Under the pieces are notes generated by a model. It saw only the letters and a list, made by a program, of their open reading frames with translations. It searched no databases and was not told where the DNA came from. Shown one piece after another: positions 1 to 7,313 of a stretch of 7,449 nucleotides of DNA; the stretch's first letter is position 1, and each line of letters opens with the position of its first letter. Made by a program: the position numbers and the translations under genes. The DNA comes from Acidobacteriaceae bacterium (lineage in GTDB: Bacteria > Acidobacteriota > Terriglobia > Terriglobales > Acidobacteriaceae). Where the stretch lies: positions 1 through 7,449 of the forward strand of contig PMTP01000137.1 of assembly GCA_003167305.1 (NCBI GenBank), given 5' to 3'.

Positions 1-992
<992 letters not shown>

Positions 993-1057
993 CCTGGCTC
1001 CGCTAACCTGCTAAACGTTCACTTCTTCATTCATCCACTGCTTCACTGCATTTCACA
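993..1057 (-). other. actB-actC spacer
   Basis: This 65-base gap carries the GGAG ribosome binding site for actC at its downstream end. It also has two GCTAA-type units eight bases apart (1002-1007 and 1010-1016 on the plus strand) that resemble the iterated motif between aroF and tyrA. No gene, terminator or convincing promoter is visible, so actC is presumably read through from actB. Confidence 0.5.
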
Positions 1058-4000
1058 TCAACCCTTCGCCGGATGCTCCACCGGCCCAGCCTGCAACTCC
1101 GGATTCAGATTCAACACCGCGGCCACATACTTCGTCCGCGGACGCGTATTCAGATCGGCGAGCACCTGGTAGCTGCGCTCATCGGCTTGCAACTTCGCCA
1201 CCTTGCTCTGTTTATCATTGATGTTGCCGAAGCTGATCGCCTGCGCCGGGCAGGCCTGCTGGCAGGCGGTCACAACCTCGCCGTCGCGAATCGCGCGGTT
1301 CTCCTTGTCGGCCTCGATCTTCGCCGCCGAGATGCGCTGCAGGCAGTAGCTGCATTTTTCCATCACGCCGCGCGAGCGCACCGTCACGTCGGGGTTGCGC
1401 ATCAGCTTCAAACTCTCCGTCTCGAAGTCCGAGTAGAGCAAAAAATTAAATCTGCGAACTTTGTATGGACAGTTGTTCGAGCAGTAGCGCGTGCCCACGC
1501 AGCGGTTGTAGACCATCGCGTTCAAGCCTTCGGGCGTGTGCACCGTGGCGCCCACCGGGCAAACCTGCTCGCAGGGCGCATTCTCGCAGTGCTGGCAAGC
1601 CATCGGCTGGAAGTGGGCCCGTGGGGCCGCTAGATCTCCTTCAAAGTATGTGTCAATCCGGAGCCACTGCATATTACGCCCGATGCGCACCTGCTGCTTG
1701 CCCACGACAGCAATATTGTTTTCCGCGTAACAGCCGATAATGCACGCGTTGCAGCCCGTGCAACTGTTCATGTCGATCGACATTCCCCAGGCATTGTCCT
1801 TGTACTCCCAATTGGGGAAGAGCGTGTTGCTCTTGTCGGTCGTCGTGTGCGTCTCGCCCTCGTTGGCAAAGCCGGGATCAGCTTTGTACTCATCCAGCGT
1901 TGCATAGCGAATGATGCCGCGCTCGCTGATCGCCTCATCCGCTTCCAGCGAGTTGTTGCCGTTGCCCTGGCCGCCGAAGAGCTTTGGCCGATGATCCTGG
2001 AAGTGGCTCTTGGTGACCGCCAGGCCCCACTTGCCTTCCACCTTCTTCATCGAACCCACGGCATAAAACGGCGCATCCGAGGTGCGAATCAGATAAGCAT
2101 TGAAGCCCGCGCCCGAGCCGACGCGCCCGGCAAACGAGCGCCCATAGCCCAGGTGAACCGTGACAGAATTATCCGGATGGCCGGGAACAACAATCACCGG
2201 CGCATTCACCTTGCGCCCCTGCACCGTCAGCTCAACGATGTCGTCTTCTTCGAGGCCGTATTTCGTCAGTGTAGCGCCGGAGACCAGTGCCGCATTATCC
2301 CAGCTAAGATTCGTGACCGGCTTGGGCAGCTCCTGCAGCCAACCCACATTTGACCACCGCCCGTCATACACATTCGGGTCAGGACGGAAGATAATCTCCA
2401 ACGCATCCTTCGATGAAGGAGCCGGAGCCCTAAGGATGCCGGGCATCTTTTCCGGAACCAGCTCGTTGGGCGCAAAGGAAGTCCCTTCGATCCAACCAGC
2501 ATGAAGCGCCTTGCGCCAGCCTGTTTCGAAATCGCCCTTGATAACCGGCTTCCATGTCTCGCGCACTGCTTCATATGGACTCAGTCCGGGTTCATCCAGC
2601 AACGCTTGAAAGAAATGATGCGCTGTCTTTCCGCCATAAAGCGGGTCAATCATTGGCTGAATAATTGAGGCTGTCCCGTCATAGGCCCGAGCATCCGACC
2701 ACGACTCAAGAAAGTGCGCTGACGGAATGTGCCAGTGCGAGATTTGCCCTGTCTCATCCAGATGCGAACCCAGATGCGCAACGGTCTTGGCCTTATCGAA
2801 AGCTGAAGCAAAGTACAAGTCTGCGGGCGCGGTGTAAATCGGATTGGCATGCAGAATCACCAGCCAATCCACCTTGTCCGCATTCAGATCGGCCACGAGA
2901 GCCTCGATACTGCTCCACTGACGCAGCAGCGAATCCACCACCTCTTGCCCATGAATTACCGTCTTGTCCGCGTTGCCTAAAGTGTTGTTAATCGCTAGCG
3001 CCAGCAATTCCACCGAAGCATCCTGATAAAGCCCCGGAATCACCACGCTCCTGCCCGCATGCGCCTTCAAATCCCTCGCCACCGCGGCCAGAAACTTCTT
3101 CTGCTCGTCCGTCCACGCATACGCCGGAGCCTCAACACCCGGAACCCCCACAGCCTTTGCCAACCCTGCAGTGAAGGCCGGAATCTCGCTCGCCCGCAGC
3201 CCCAGTCGATGCTCCGCCTTCAACCCCGTCGTCGTTGGTGTGCTCTCAATCGAATAAAGCCGGTTCAGCGTCTCCGGGCTCTTGCGCCGCGCCGCGTACT
3301 CGCGCACCATCTTGTGGAAACCCGGGAACGAAGCACCCGACAGGAAATCCGCATCCAGCGAAACAATCACATCGGCATCGGCCAGGGAATATTGGGTAGC
3401 GCGGAAGGGCCAAGTCCCAGCAATCGCCGGATCATACTGTATCAATTTTGCATTTGGGTACTTCGCTTGCACCTCTCGCCACTGCCGCGCCAGCGTCGGC
3501 GAAGTGATCGTCTCGCTGAGGAAATAAATCCCCGTCCCGTCCTTGGTCGAGATCACCTTGTTGCGCAACTCGACGGCAAACTCCGCCCACTCGCGATTCT
3601 CCCCGCGATAGGTCACGTGCTGCGAGCGGTCCGGATCATATAAGTCCAGCAGCGTTGCCTGCGTGAATGGGTCCGAGGAGCCCTGGTTGTACGGATGCTC
3701 CGGGTTGCCGTCGATCTTGATGGGCCGGAACTGGTCGGTCTTCACCAGCAGCGGCACCGCGCCGGTGACAAACGGATGCGCCGTGGCAAAGTACATCGGC
3801 TTGCCGAGAATCAAATCTTCCGGCGCTTTGATGTAGGGATAAATCGGCTCGTCGGGCTGCTTGGTGCAGCCGGCCAACCCGGCCAGCGCCGCCGATGCGC
3901 CCATGAATTTGAGGAAGCCGCGCCGCGATACTTCATCGCCCCAGGCGTGAGGCGAGCCGGGAAACTCCTTCTCCACAGCGGCCTGAAACTCCGGTGTGTT

Positions 4001-4258
4001 GGCCAACTCGTCCACCGAGCGCCAATAGCGCTTGCCCTTCACGCCCTTCAACTCCTGGCGAATCTGCACGAGAGTCATCGGCTCCGCAGTGGTGGCAACT
4101 CCGGGCTCGTAGGCCGGGGTTTTAACCCCGGCATCAATGCCAAAAGAATCAGCGTGGGCTTTAGCCCCTGAGGTATGCTCTTCGGAAATTCGGCCAACGC
4201 CGTCGTCAAACGCCAAAGCCTCTGTGCCGGATTGTCCCTTCATCTCATCTCCGCTCAT
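1058..4258 (-). CDS. actB: Alternative complex III subunit ActB: fused molybdopterin-oxidoreductase-like and 4Fe-4S ferredoxin protein
   Basis: Extracytoplasmic electron-transfer subunit of alternative complex III, 1066 residues from the chosen start. Residues 62-110 hold the ActB-type lead (KRYWRSVDELANTPEF). A Tat motif SRRGFLKFM (111-119) runs into lipobox LAGC with Cys131, so a lipid-anchored, Tat-exported protein is predicted. About 135-770 resembles molybdopterin oxidoreductases; in ActB this part is known to lack the cofactor. The C-terminal ferredoxin part has exactly 15 clustered cysteines: 833/836/839/843, 888/891/896/900, 920/926/930, 969/972, 999/1003. That fits the family's three [4Fe-4S] plus one [3Fe-4S]. 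The start at 4258 overlaps the actA stop (ATGA) with GAGGT at 4268-4272, nine bases upstream. The same frame extends to ATG 4267 and TTG 4276, and a shorter start exists at 4078 (Met61). Residues 31-49 are encoded by a palindromic repeat. Confidence 0.95.
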   Translation of the reverse strand: MSGDEMKGQSGTEALAFDDGVGRISEEHTSGAKAHADSFGIDAGVKTPAYEPGVATTAEPMTLVQIRQELKGVKGKRYWRSVDELANTPEFQAAVEKEFPGSPHAWGDEVSRRGFLKFMGASAALAGLAGCTKQPDEPIYPYIKAPEDLILGKPMYFATAHPFVTGAVPLLVKTDQFRPIKIDGNPEHPYNQGSSDPFTQATLLDLYDPDRSQHVTYRGENREWAEFAVELRNKVISTKDGTGIYFLSETITSPTLARQWREVQAKYPNAKLIQYDPAIAGTWPFRATQYSLADADVIVSLDADFLSGASFPGFHKMVREYAARRKSPETLNRLYSIESTPTTTGLKAEHRLGLRASEIPAFTAGLAKAVGVPGVEAPAYAWTDEQKKFLAAVARDLKAHAGRSVVIPGLYQDASVELLALAINNTLGNADKTVIHGQEVVDSLLRQWSSIEALVADLNADKVDWLVILHANPIYTAPADLYFASAFDKAKTVAHLGSHLDETGQISHWHIPSAHFLESWSDARAYDGTASIIQPMIDPLYGGKTAHHFFQALLDEPGLSPYEAVRETWKPVIKGDFETGWRKALHAGWIEGTSFAPNELVPEKMPGILRAPAPSSKDALEIIFRPDPNVYDGRWSNVGWLQELPKPVTNLSWDNAALVSGATLTKYGLEEDDIVELTVQGRKVNAPVIVVPGHPDNSVTVHLGYGRSFAGRVGSGAGFNAYLIRTSDAPFYAVGSMKKVEGKWGLAVTKSHFQDHRPKLFGGQGNGNNSLEADEAISERGIIRYATLDEYKADPGFANEGETHTTTDKSNTLFPNWEYKDNAWGMSIDMNSCTGCNACIIGCYAENNIAVVGKQQVRIGRNMQWLRIDTYFEGDLAAPRAHFQPMACQHCENAPCEQVCPVGATVHTPEGLNAMVYNRCVGTRYCSNNCPYKVRRFNFLLYSDFETESLKLMRNPDVTVRSRGVMEKCSYCLQRISAAKIEADKENRAIRDGEVVTACQQACPAQAISFGNINDKQSKVAKLQADERSYQVLADLNTRPRTKYVAAVLNLNPELQAGPVEHPAKG
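4112..4170 (-). repeat. In-frame double-palindrome repeat inside actB
   Basis: Two hairpin-forming palindromes lie 23 bases apart. The first, at 4113-4132, has perfect 9-base arms (GCCGGGGTT / AACCCCGGC) around a TT centre. The second, at 4156-4167, has 5-base arms (GGGCT / AGCCC), also around TT. On the coding strand they read as a GGGGCTAAAGCCC-type hairpin followed by a CCGGGGTTAAAACCCCGG-type hairpin. This layout matches dispersed intergenic repeats I recall from Acidobacteriota. Here it falls in the actB frame without a stop and encodes residues 31-49 (GAKAHAD... to ...GVKTPA). The palindromes are directly visible. Membership in a dispersed family is inference, because only one copy is in the window. 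Confidence 0.75.
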
Positions 4259-5073
4259 CGGTGGCATACCTCGCAACTGGCTAGTTCATTCGGCGTGCGA
4301 ATCTTGTAGTGATCGACGAGGAAGTGGCCCAACTCGTCCTGACTGGTGAATTTTTCGTACTTTGCCTCAGGAACCGCGCCGCCTGCCGGCATTCCCAGCG
4401 ATGCAACCTCGACGCCCGGCTCCTTGGTCACGCAGTTCACGCTCTGCGCGGTGGGCAGGCCGCTCTTCTCATCGCCAACCGCGCACCACACGGGCCGGTC
4501 GCTCGCCGGCGCTTCCCAGGCCATGTTGTAAATCTCGCTAGTGGGGCGCAGGTTCTTCGCCGGATTGCGATGGCAGTCCAGGCACCATTCCATCTGCAAG
4601 GTGTTTTGCGCGTACATCAGCGGCATCTGGTCCACGCGCCCATGGCAACTGGCACAGCCAATCCCCTTGTTCACATGAATCTCGTGGCTAAAGTAGACGT
4701 AATCGGGCAGGTCGTGCACCTTGATCCAGGGCAGTGATTGCCCCGTCGCCCAACTCTGGCGCACCGGCTCCAGCAGTTGCGCATTGGTCCAGATCTGGGC
4801 GTGGCAGTTGATGCAGGTTTTGGTCGGCGGGATTCCGGCGTAGCTCGAAGTCTCCGCGGTGACGTGACAGTACTGGCACTGCACTCCCAGCCCCTGCACG
4901 TGATGCTTGTGGCTGAAGGGCACCGGCTGGTCGGGACGCTGACCCTGGCGCGTCACCCAGGGCGAGCGCTGCAACTCATTCAGCGTGACCCCCAGAGCGA
5001 TCACGATCAGCCCTGTCAATACCAGGCTCGCGCGAGCCAAGGCGTTGGAGCCGCGGTCAAATATTTGCGCCAT
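4255..5073 (-). CDS. actA: Alternative complex III subunit ActA, pentaheme cytochrome c
   Basis: Membrane-anchored multiheme cytochrome that passes electrons out of alternative complex III on the periplasmic face. The 272 residues include one N-terminal hydrophobic segment (about 13-31, SLVLTGLIVIALGVTL), probably an uncleaved anchor. Five CxxCH heme c motifs follow: CQYCH 66-70, CINCH 87-91, CASCH 140-144, CLDCH 164-168 and CEVCH 267-271. Extra histidines that could be distal ligands include those in FSHKHH (53-58) and FSHEIH (128-133). Five hemes is the standard number for ActA. The last heme motif lies one residue from the C-terminus, and its codons also contain the actB ribosome binding site. 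The ATG at 5073 is backed by AGGGA at 5081-5085 with a 7-base spacer. It is the first gene of the act operon here, set off from tyrA by 245 bases, so it probably has its own promoter. Confidence 0.95.
   Translation of the reverse strand: MAQIFDRGSNALARASLVLTGLIVIALGVTLNELQRSPWVTRQGQRPDQPVPFSHKHHVQGLGVQCQYCHVTAETSSYAGIPPTKTCINCHAQIWTNAQLLEPVRQSWATGQSLPWIKVHDLPDYVYFSHEIHVNKGIGCASCHGRVDQMPLMYAQNTLQMEWCLDCHRNPAKNLRPTSEIYNMAWEAPASDRPVWCAVGDEKSGLPTAQSVNCVTKEPGVEVASLGMPAGGAVPEAKYEKFTSQDELGHFLVDHYKIRTPNELASCEVCHR
4268..4272 (-). promoter_or_regulatory. Ribosome binding site for actB
   Basis: The coding-strand GAGGT lies nine bases before the ATG at 4258 and inside the final heme-motif codons of actA. 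With the ATGA stop-start overlap, it favours 4258 over the longer frame (4267 or TTG 4276). It also favours 4258 over the internal ATG at 4078, whose nearest purine run, GCGGAG, is only three bases away. Confidence 0.6.
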
Positions 5074-5318
5074 TCGTCGTTCCCTTGCCTGGTTGGCGTT
5101 TATTTGATGTGCGCACGGAGCTGGCGGTCACACAATTTTGTAATTCACTGATAATACAGCTTGTGGAAATTCTGGGGGAGGGGGAAGCCGCTGCATCTCT
5201 CCGGCCTTGAGCGCGCCGAAGAATGAACCGTTACGTACAAAGTAGCACATCATTCTGGACAGCGCCAATCCGAATTGAATGCCATCCCGCATAGTGGTAC
5301 CGTTGCCTCAACAATCCC
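5074..5318 (-). other. tyrA-actA intergenic region, probable act operon promoter region
   Basis: This is the largest gap in the window. It is more AT-rich around 5131-5170 than the flanking genes, as expected for a promoter, but I could not place a -35/-10 pair with proper spacing. A C-rich run (coding strand CCCCCTCCCCC, 5174-5184) lies upstream of that stretch. A short GTTG-AGG-CAAC stem just after tyrA (about 5302-5312) lacks a T-run and is not a convincing terminator. AGGGA at 5081-5085 is the actA ribosome binding site. A 54-codon ORF in the gap is listed separately. Confidence 0.5.
5128..5292 (-). CDS. Doubtful small ORF between tyrA and actA, 54 residues
   Basis: An ATG-initiated frame of 54 codons ends in TGA and sits 26 bases after the tyrA stop and 54 bases before actA, on the same strand. 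It begins MRDGIQFGLALSRMMCYF and later contains RLPPPPEFPQ. I do not recognise it and no domain is apparent. An in-frame TGA lies six codons before the ATG, so it cannot be extended. There is no good ribosome binding site: the nearest purine run, GAGG, is about 14 bases away. Its spacing would suit a small gene in an operon, but a chance open frame of this size is quite possible in GC-rich DNA. If real, it would move the actA promoter region upstream or into this ORF. Confidence 0.2.
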   Translation of the reverse strand: MRDGIQFGLALSRMMCYFVRNGSFFGALKAGEMQRLPPPPEFPQAVLSVNYKIV

Positions 5319-6179
5319 CTACTCTTGCCGAAAACGGTTGGCCTGCTCGAACTCCGCGCGCAGCTCGGAAGTGCGGAGGTTTTCGCGCAGGTGGGCCAGC
5401 CGCTGTTCGAGGGCTTGCAGCGCGACCTGGATAGCCTCGGTGTTGGTAGAGGCGATGTCGCGCCACATTGAATATGGGCTGGCCCCCAGCCGCGTCATCT
5501 CGCGCAGCGCGCGTCCGCCCACGTCTTTCAGCTCCGACGCGTCGCCGACCTCATCCTGCAAGAGCGCGCTCAGCGCCGTAGCCAAAAATTGCGGCAGATG
5601 GCTGACCCAGGCCACCAGCTCATCGTGGCGTGCGGGGTCGAGATCGATACACTTCGAGCCCATGGCAGCAACCCACTCGCGCCAGCCCTTGACCAATTCC
5701 AAAGAGCGCGGCGAGCGCTGCCAGGCGGGGTCGTCCGTGAAGAGCCAGACCGCGCCGCGAAAGAGATCCGCATCCCCCAGCGCCGCGCCGCCCCGCTCCT
5801 TGCCGGCCATCGGATGGCCCGGCAGAAACGCTGCCCGCTCCGGCGTATTGAACAGCCGCCCGGCCGCTTCGGTGATCTGTCCTTTGGTGCTGCCCACGTC
5901 GGTGACCAGATGCTCGGAGCCAAGCACGCCGGAGAGCTTCTCCATATAGTCGAGCGTCGCGTAGATGGGCACGGCCAGCAGCACCACCTGGCTTTCCCGC
6001 GCGGCTTGCAAGGGGTCAGCGGCAATCGAATCGATAGCGCCCATGGAGAGCGCGGCCTGCGCGCCCTTGGGGCTTCGGTTCCAGCCCACAATCGAGCCGT
6101 GAAAGGCCGCCGCGCGCAACGCCAGTCCGACGGAGGTACCGAGCAGTCCGGTGCCGAGAATGGAGATTCGCTCGATCAT
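5319..6179 (-). CDS. tyrA: Prephenate dehydrogenase
   Basis: Catalyses oxidative decarboxylation of prephenate to 4-hydroxyphenylpyruvate, the committed step to tyrosine, in the cytoplasm. The 286 residues are the usual length for a single-domain TyrA without fused chorismate mutase or ACT domain. An N-terminal Rossmann fold carries GTGLLGTS (9-16). TDVGSTKG (93-100) and GHPMAG (121-126) follow, with His122 matching the family's catalytic histidine. The helical C-terminal half has WVSHLPQFLA (191-200) and EMTRLGASPYSMWRDI (227-242), where Arg230 corresponds to the prephenate-binding arginine. Two deviations stand out. The second glycine-rich strand ends GWNR (32-35) rather than with an acidic residue, suggesting NADP+ preference. 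The common HLPH reads HLPQ. The ATG at 6179 has AGGAG ten bases upstream at 6190-6194, directly next to a long inverted repeat. Placement behind aroF fits an aromatic amino acid operon. Arogenate as substrate cannot be excluded. Confidence 0.93.
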   Translation of the reverse strand: MIERISILGTGLLGTSVGLALRAAAFHGSIVGWNRSPKGAQAALSMGAIDSIAADPLQAARESQVVLLAVPIYATLDYMEKLSGVLGSEHLVTDVGSTKGQITEAAGRLFNTPERAAFLPGHPMAGKERGGAALGDADLFRGAVWLFTDDPAWQRSPRSLELVKGWREWVAAMGSKCIDLDPARHDELVAWVSHLPQFLATALSALLQDEVGDASELKDVGGRALREMTRLGASPYSMWRDIASTNTEAIQVALQALEQRLAHLRENLRTSELRAEFEQANRFRQE

Positions 6180-6189
6180 GGGTTCTTTG

Positions 6190-6194
6190 CTCCT
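6190..6194 (-). promoter_or_regulatory. Ribosome binding site for tyrA
   Basis: The coding-strand AGGAG lies ten bases before the ATG at 6179. It starts immediately after the 3' arm of the inverted repeat at 6195-6283, so folding of that arm could affect ribosome access. The position is seen in the sequence; a regulatory effect is inferred. Confidence 0.6.
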
Positions 6195-6286
6195 GTTAGC
6201 GTGGTTAGCGGAGTTAGCCGCGCTGCGCGCGTGTTAGCGATGTTAGCCGTACGGGCTTTGCTAACCCCGCTATCCACGCTAACTCC
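6195..6286 (-). repeat. Inverted repeat built of 9-base GTTAGCNNN units, aroF-tyrA spacer
   Basis: On the plus strand GTTAGC occurs at 6195, 6204, 6213, 6233 and 6242. Its complement GCTAAC occurs at 6260 and 6278, with the variant GCTATC at 6269. Units within each cluster are nine bases apart. The outer clusters make 24-base arms, 6195-6218 and 6260-6283, complementary at 22 positions. In the minus-strand transcript one of the other two positions is a G-U wobble and the last an A-A mismatch. The 41-base loop contains a GC-only segment (CGCGCTGCGCGCG, 6219-6231). The periodicity also allows pairing in shifted registers, for example GGAGTTAGC 6210-6218 with 6278-6286. No T-run follows, so this is not a standard terminator. 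It could be a REP-like repeat, an mRNA-stabilising structure or a translational control element. Confidence 0.85.
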
Positions 6287-6296
6287 GTTCCAAAAA

Positions 6297-7313
6297 CTAA
6301 AGCGTCCTCCCCACCGCCTTCGCAATCACCCGCAGCTCGCCGACCAGCTTTTCAAACTGATCGAGGTAGAGCGTCTGCGCGGCGTCCGAGGCAGCCTTGT
6401 CGGCGTTGGGATGAATCTCCACCAGAATCCCATCCGCGCCCGCGGCCACAGCGGCCTTGGCCATCGGAGGAACCATGTCGCGCCGGCCCGTGCCGTGCGA
6501 GGGGTCGGCCACCACCGGCAGATGCGAGAGCTTGTGCAGCACCGGAATCGCCGAAATGTCCATGGTGTTGCGCGTCGAGGTCTCGTAAGTCCGTATGCCG
6601 CGCTCGCAGAGAATGATGTCGTAGTTGCCGCCGGCCATGATGTACTCCGCCGACAGCAGCAGCTCTTCGAGCGTCGCGGAGATGCCGCGCTTGAGCAGCA
6701 CCGGCTTGCGCGCCAGGCCCAGCTCGCGCAGCAGGTTGAAATTCTGCATATTGCGCGCGCCCACCTGAAACAGATCGGTGTACGGTAGCATCGACTCGAT
6801 CTGCGCGATCTCCATCACCTCGGTGACGGTGAGCAAGCCGTGTTCCTGTGCTGCCTCGTGCATCAGCTGCAGTCCCGGAATGCCCAGGCCCTGAAAGGCG
6901 TAAGGCGAACTGCGCGGCTTGAAGGCGCCTCCGCGCAAAAAGCCCGCGCCCGCGGCCTTCACGCAGGCAGCAATGGTGAAGATCTGCTCGCGGTTTTCGA
7001 TCGCGCACGGCCCGGCCATCACAGCGACATACTCGGCGCCCACTTTGACGCCGTTCGGGAACTCCACCACCGTGCCCTCCGGGCGGAAGGCGCGGCCGGC
7101 CAGCTTGTACGGTGAGCTGATGCGCAGCACGTTGAGCACGCCCGGCAGAACCTCAAATACGCTCAGGTCGATATTGGCAGTGGGCCCGACGCCGGCCAGA
7201 ATCGTCTGCACCGTCCCCGTCGTCCGGTGGACGTCGACTCCTGCCTCCTCCATCCGTTCGATGACGGCATAGATCTGTTCTTCGGTCGCTCTTTCCTGCA
7301 TGGAAACTATCAT
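6297..7313 (-). CDS. aroF: 3-deoxy-7-phosphoheptulonate synthase (DAHP synthase, type I beta, with N-terminal regulatory domain)
   Basis: Condenses phosphoenolpyruvate and erythrose 4-phosphate to DAHP, the first step of the shikimate pathway. The 338 residues equal the length of the Thermotoga maritima enzyme. Residues 1 to about 70 form the ferredoxin/ACT-like domain that mediates tyrosine/phenylalanine feedback in that subclass; the catalytic barrel follows. Visible active-site motifs are VMAGPCAIE (98-106), KPRSSPYAFQG (132-142), LLKRG (206-210) and DPSHGTGRRD (270-279). Metal ligands would be Cys103, His273, Glu299 and Asp310, each one position after the T. maritima ligands as I remember them. 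The ATG at 7313 overlaps the preceding gene's stop (ATGA), with AGGGA at 7321-7325 and a 7-base spacer. The stop is TAG. The symbol aroF is the usual label for this family; feedback by tyrosine or phenylalanine is inferred from the domain. Confidence 0.95.
   Translation of the reverse strand: MIVSMQERATEEQIYAVIERMEEAGVDVHRTTGTVQTILAGVGPTANIDLSVFEVLPGVLNVLRISSPYKLAGRAFRPEGTVVEFPNGVKVGAEYVAVMAGPCAIENREQIFTIAACVKAAGAGFLRGGAFKPRSSPYAFQGLGIPGLQLMHEAAQEHGLLTVTEVMEIAQIESMLPYTDLFQVGARNMQNFNLLRELGLARKPVLLKRGISATLEELLLSAEYIMAGGNYDIILCERGIRTYETSTRNTMDISAIPVLHKLSHLPVVADPSHGTGRRDMVPPMAKAAVAAGADGILVEIHPNADKAASDAAQTLYLDQFEKLVGELRVIAKAVGRTL

Noticed and set aside
1000..1010. An 11-base sequence (GGTTAGCGGAG) shared between the actB-actC spacer and the aroF-tyrA repeat
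   Set aside because: Matches of this length are expected by chance in a 7.4 kb window. With only two loosely spaced units at 1002 and 1010, I cannot call it a second copy of the element.
2600..3650. Apparently less GC-rich codon choice in the middle of actB, hinting at recombination
   Set aside because: The impression is from reading only. I could not compute codon statistics, and the protein stays in one uninterrupted frame with family-like sequence.
1058..4258. Functional molybdenum oxidoreductase (such as formate dehydrogenase or polysulfide reductase)
   Set aside because: The flanking pentaheme ActA and NrfD-like ActC, the fused 15-cysteine ferredoxin part and the ActB-type N-terminus identify alternative complex III. 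ActB in this complex is not known to bind molybdopterin.
5131..5170. A sigma-70-like promoter with TATTAT as the -10 element upstream of actA
   Set aside because: The position 17 bases upstream of TATTAT is a C-run with no resemblance to a -35 hexamer, and other pairings have wrong spacing. The region is plausible but no specific promoter can be supported.
5171..5188. G-rich run that might form a quadruplex
   Set aside because: Only two G-tracts are present close together, and no further tracts lie within normal loop distance.
6195..6286. Possible CRISPR array or rho-independent terminator
   Set aside because: The units are 6-9 bases with no spacers, and they occur in opposed orientation, which rules out CRISPR. 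There is no T-run after the stem on the transcribed strand, so a standard terminator is not supported.
5589..6788. Plus-strand open frame of 399 codons
   Set aside because: It spans the antisense of tyrA, the repeat spacer and part of aroF, all of which are clearly coding on the minus strand. The product is low-complexity and Arg/His-rich.
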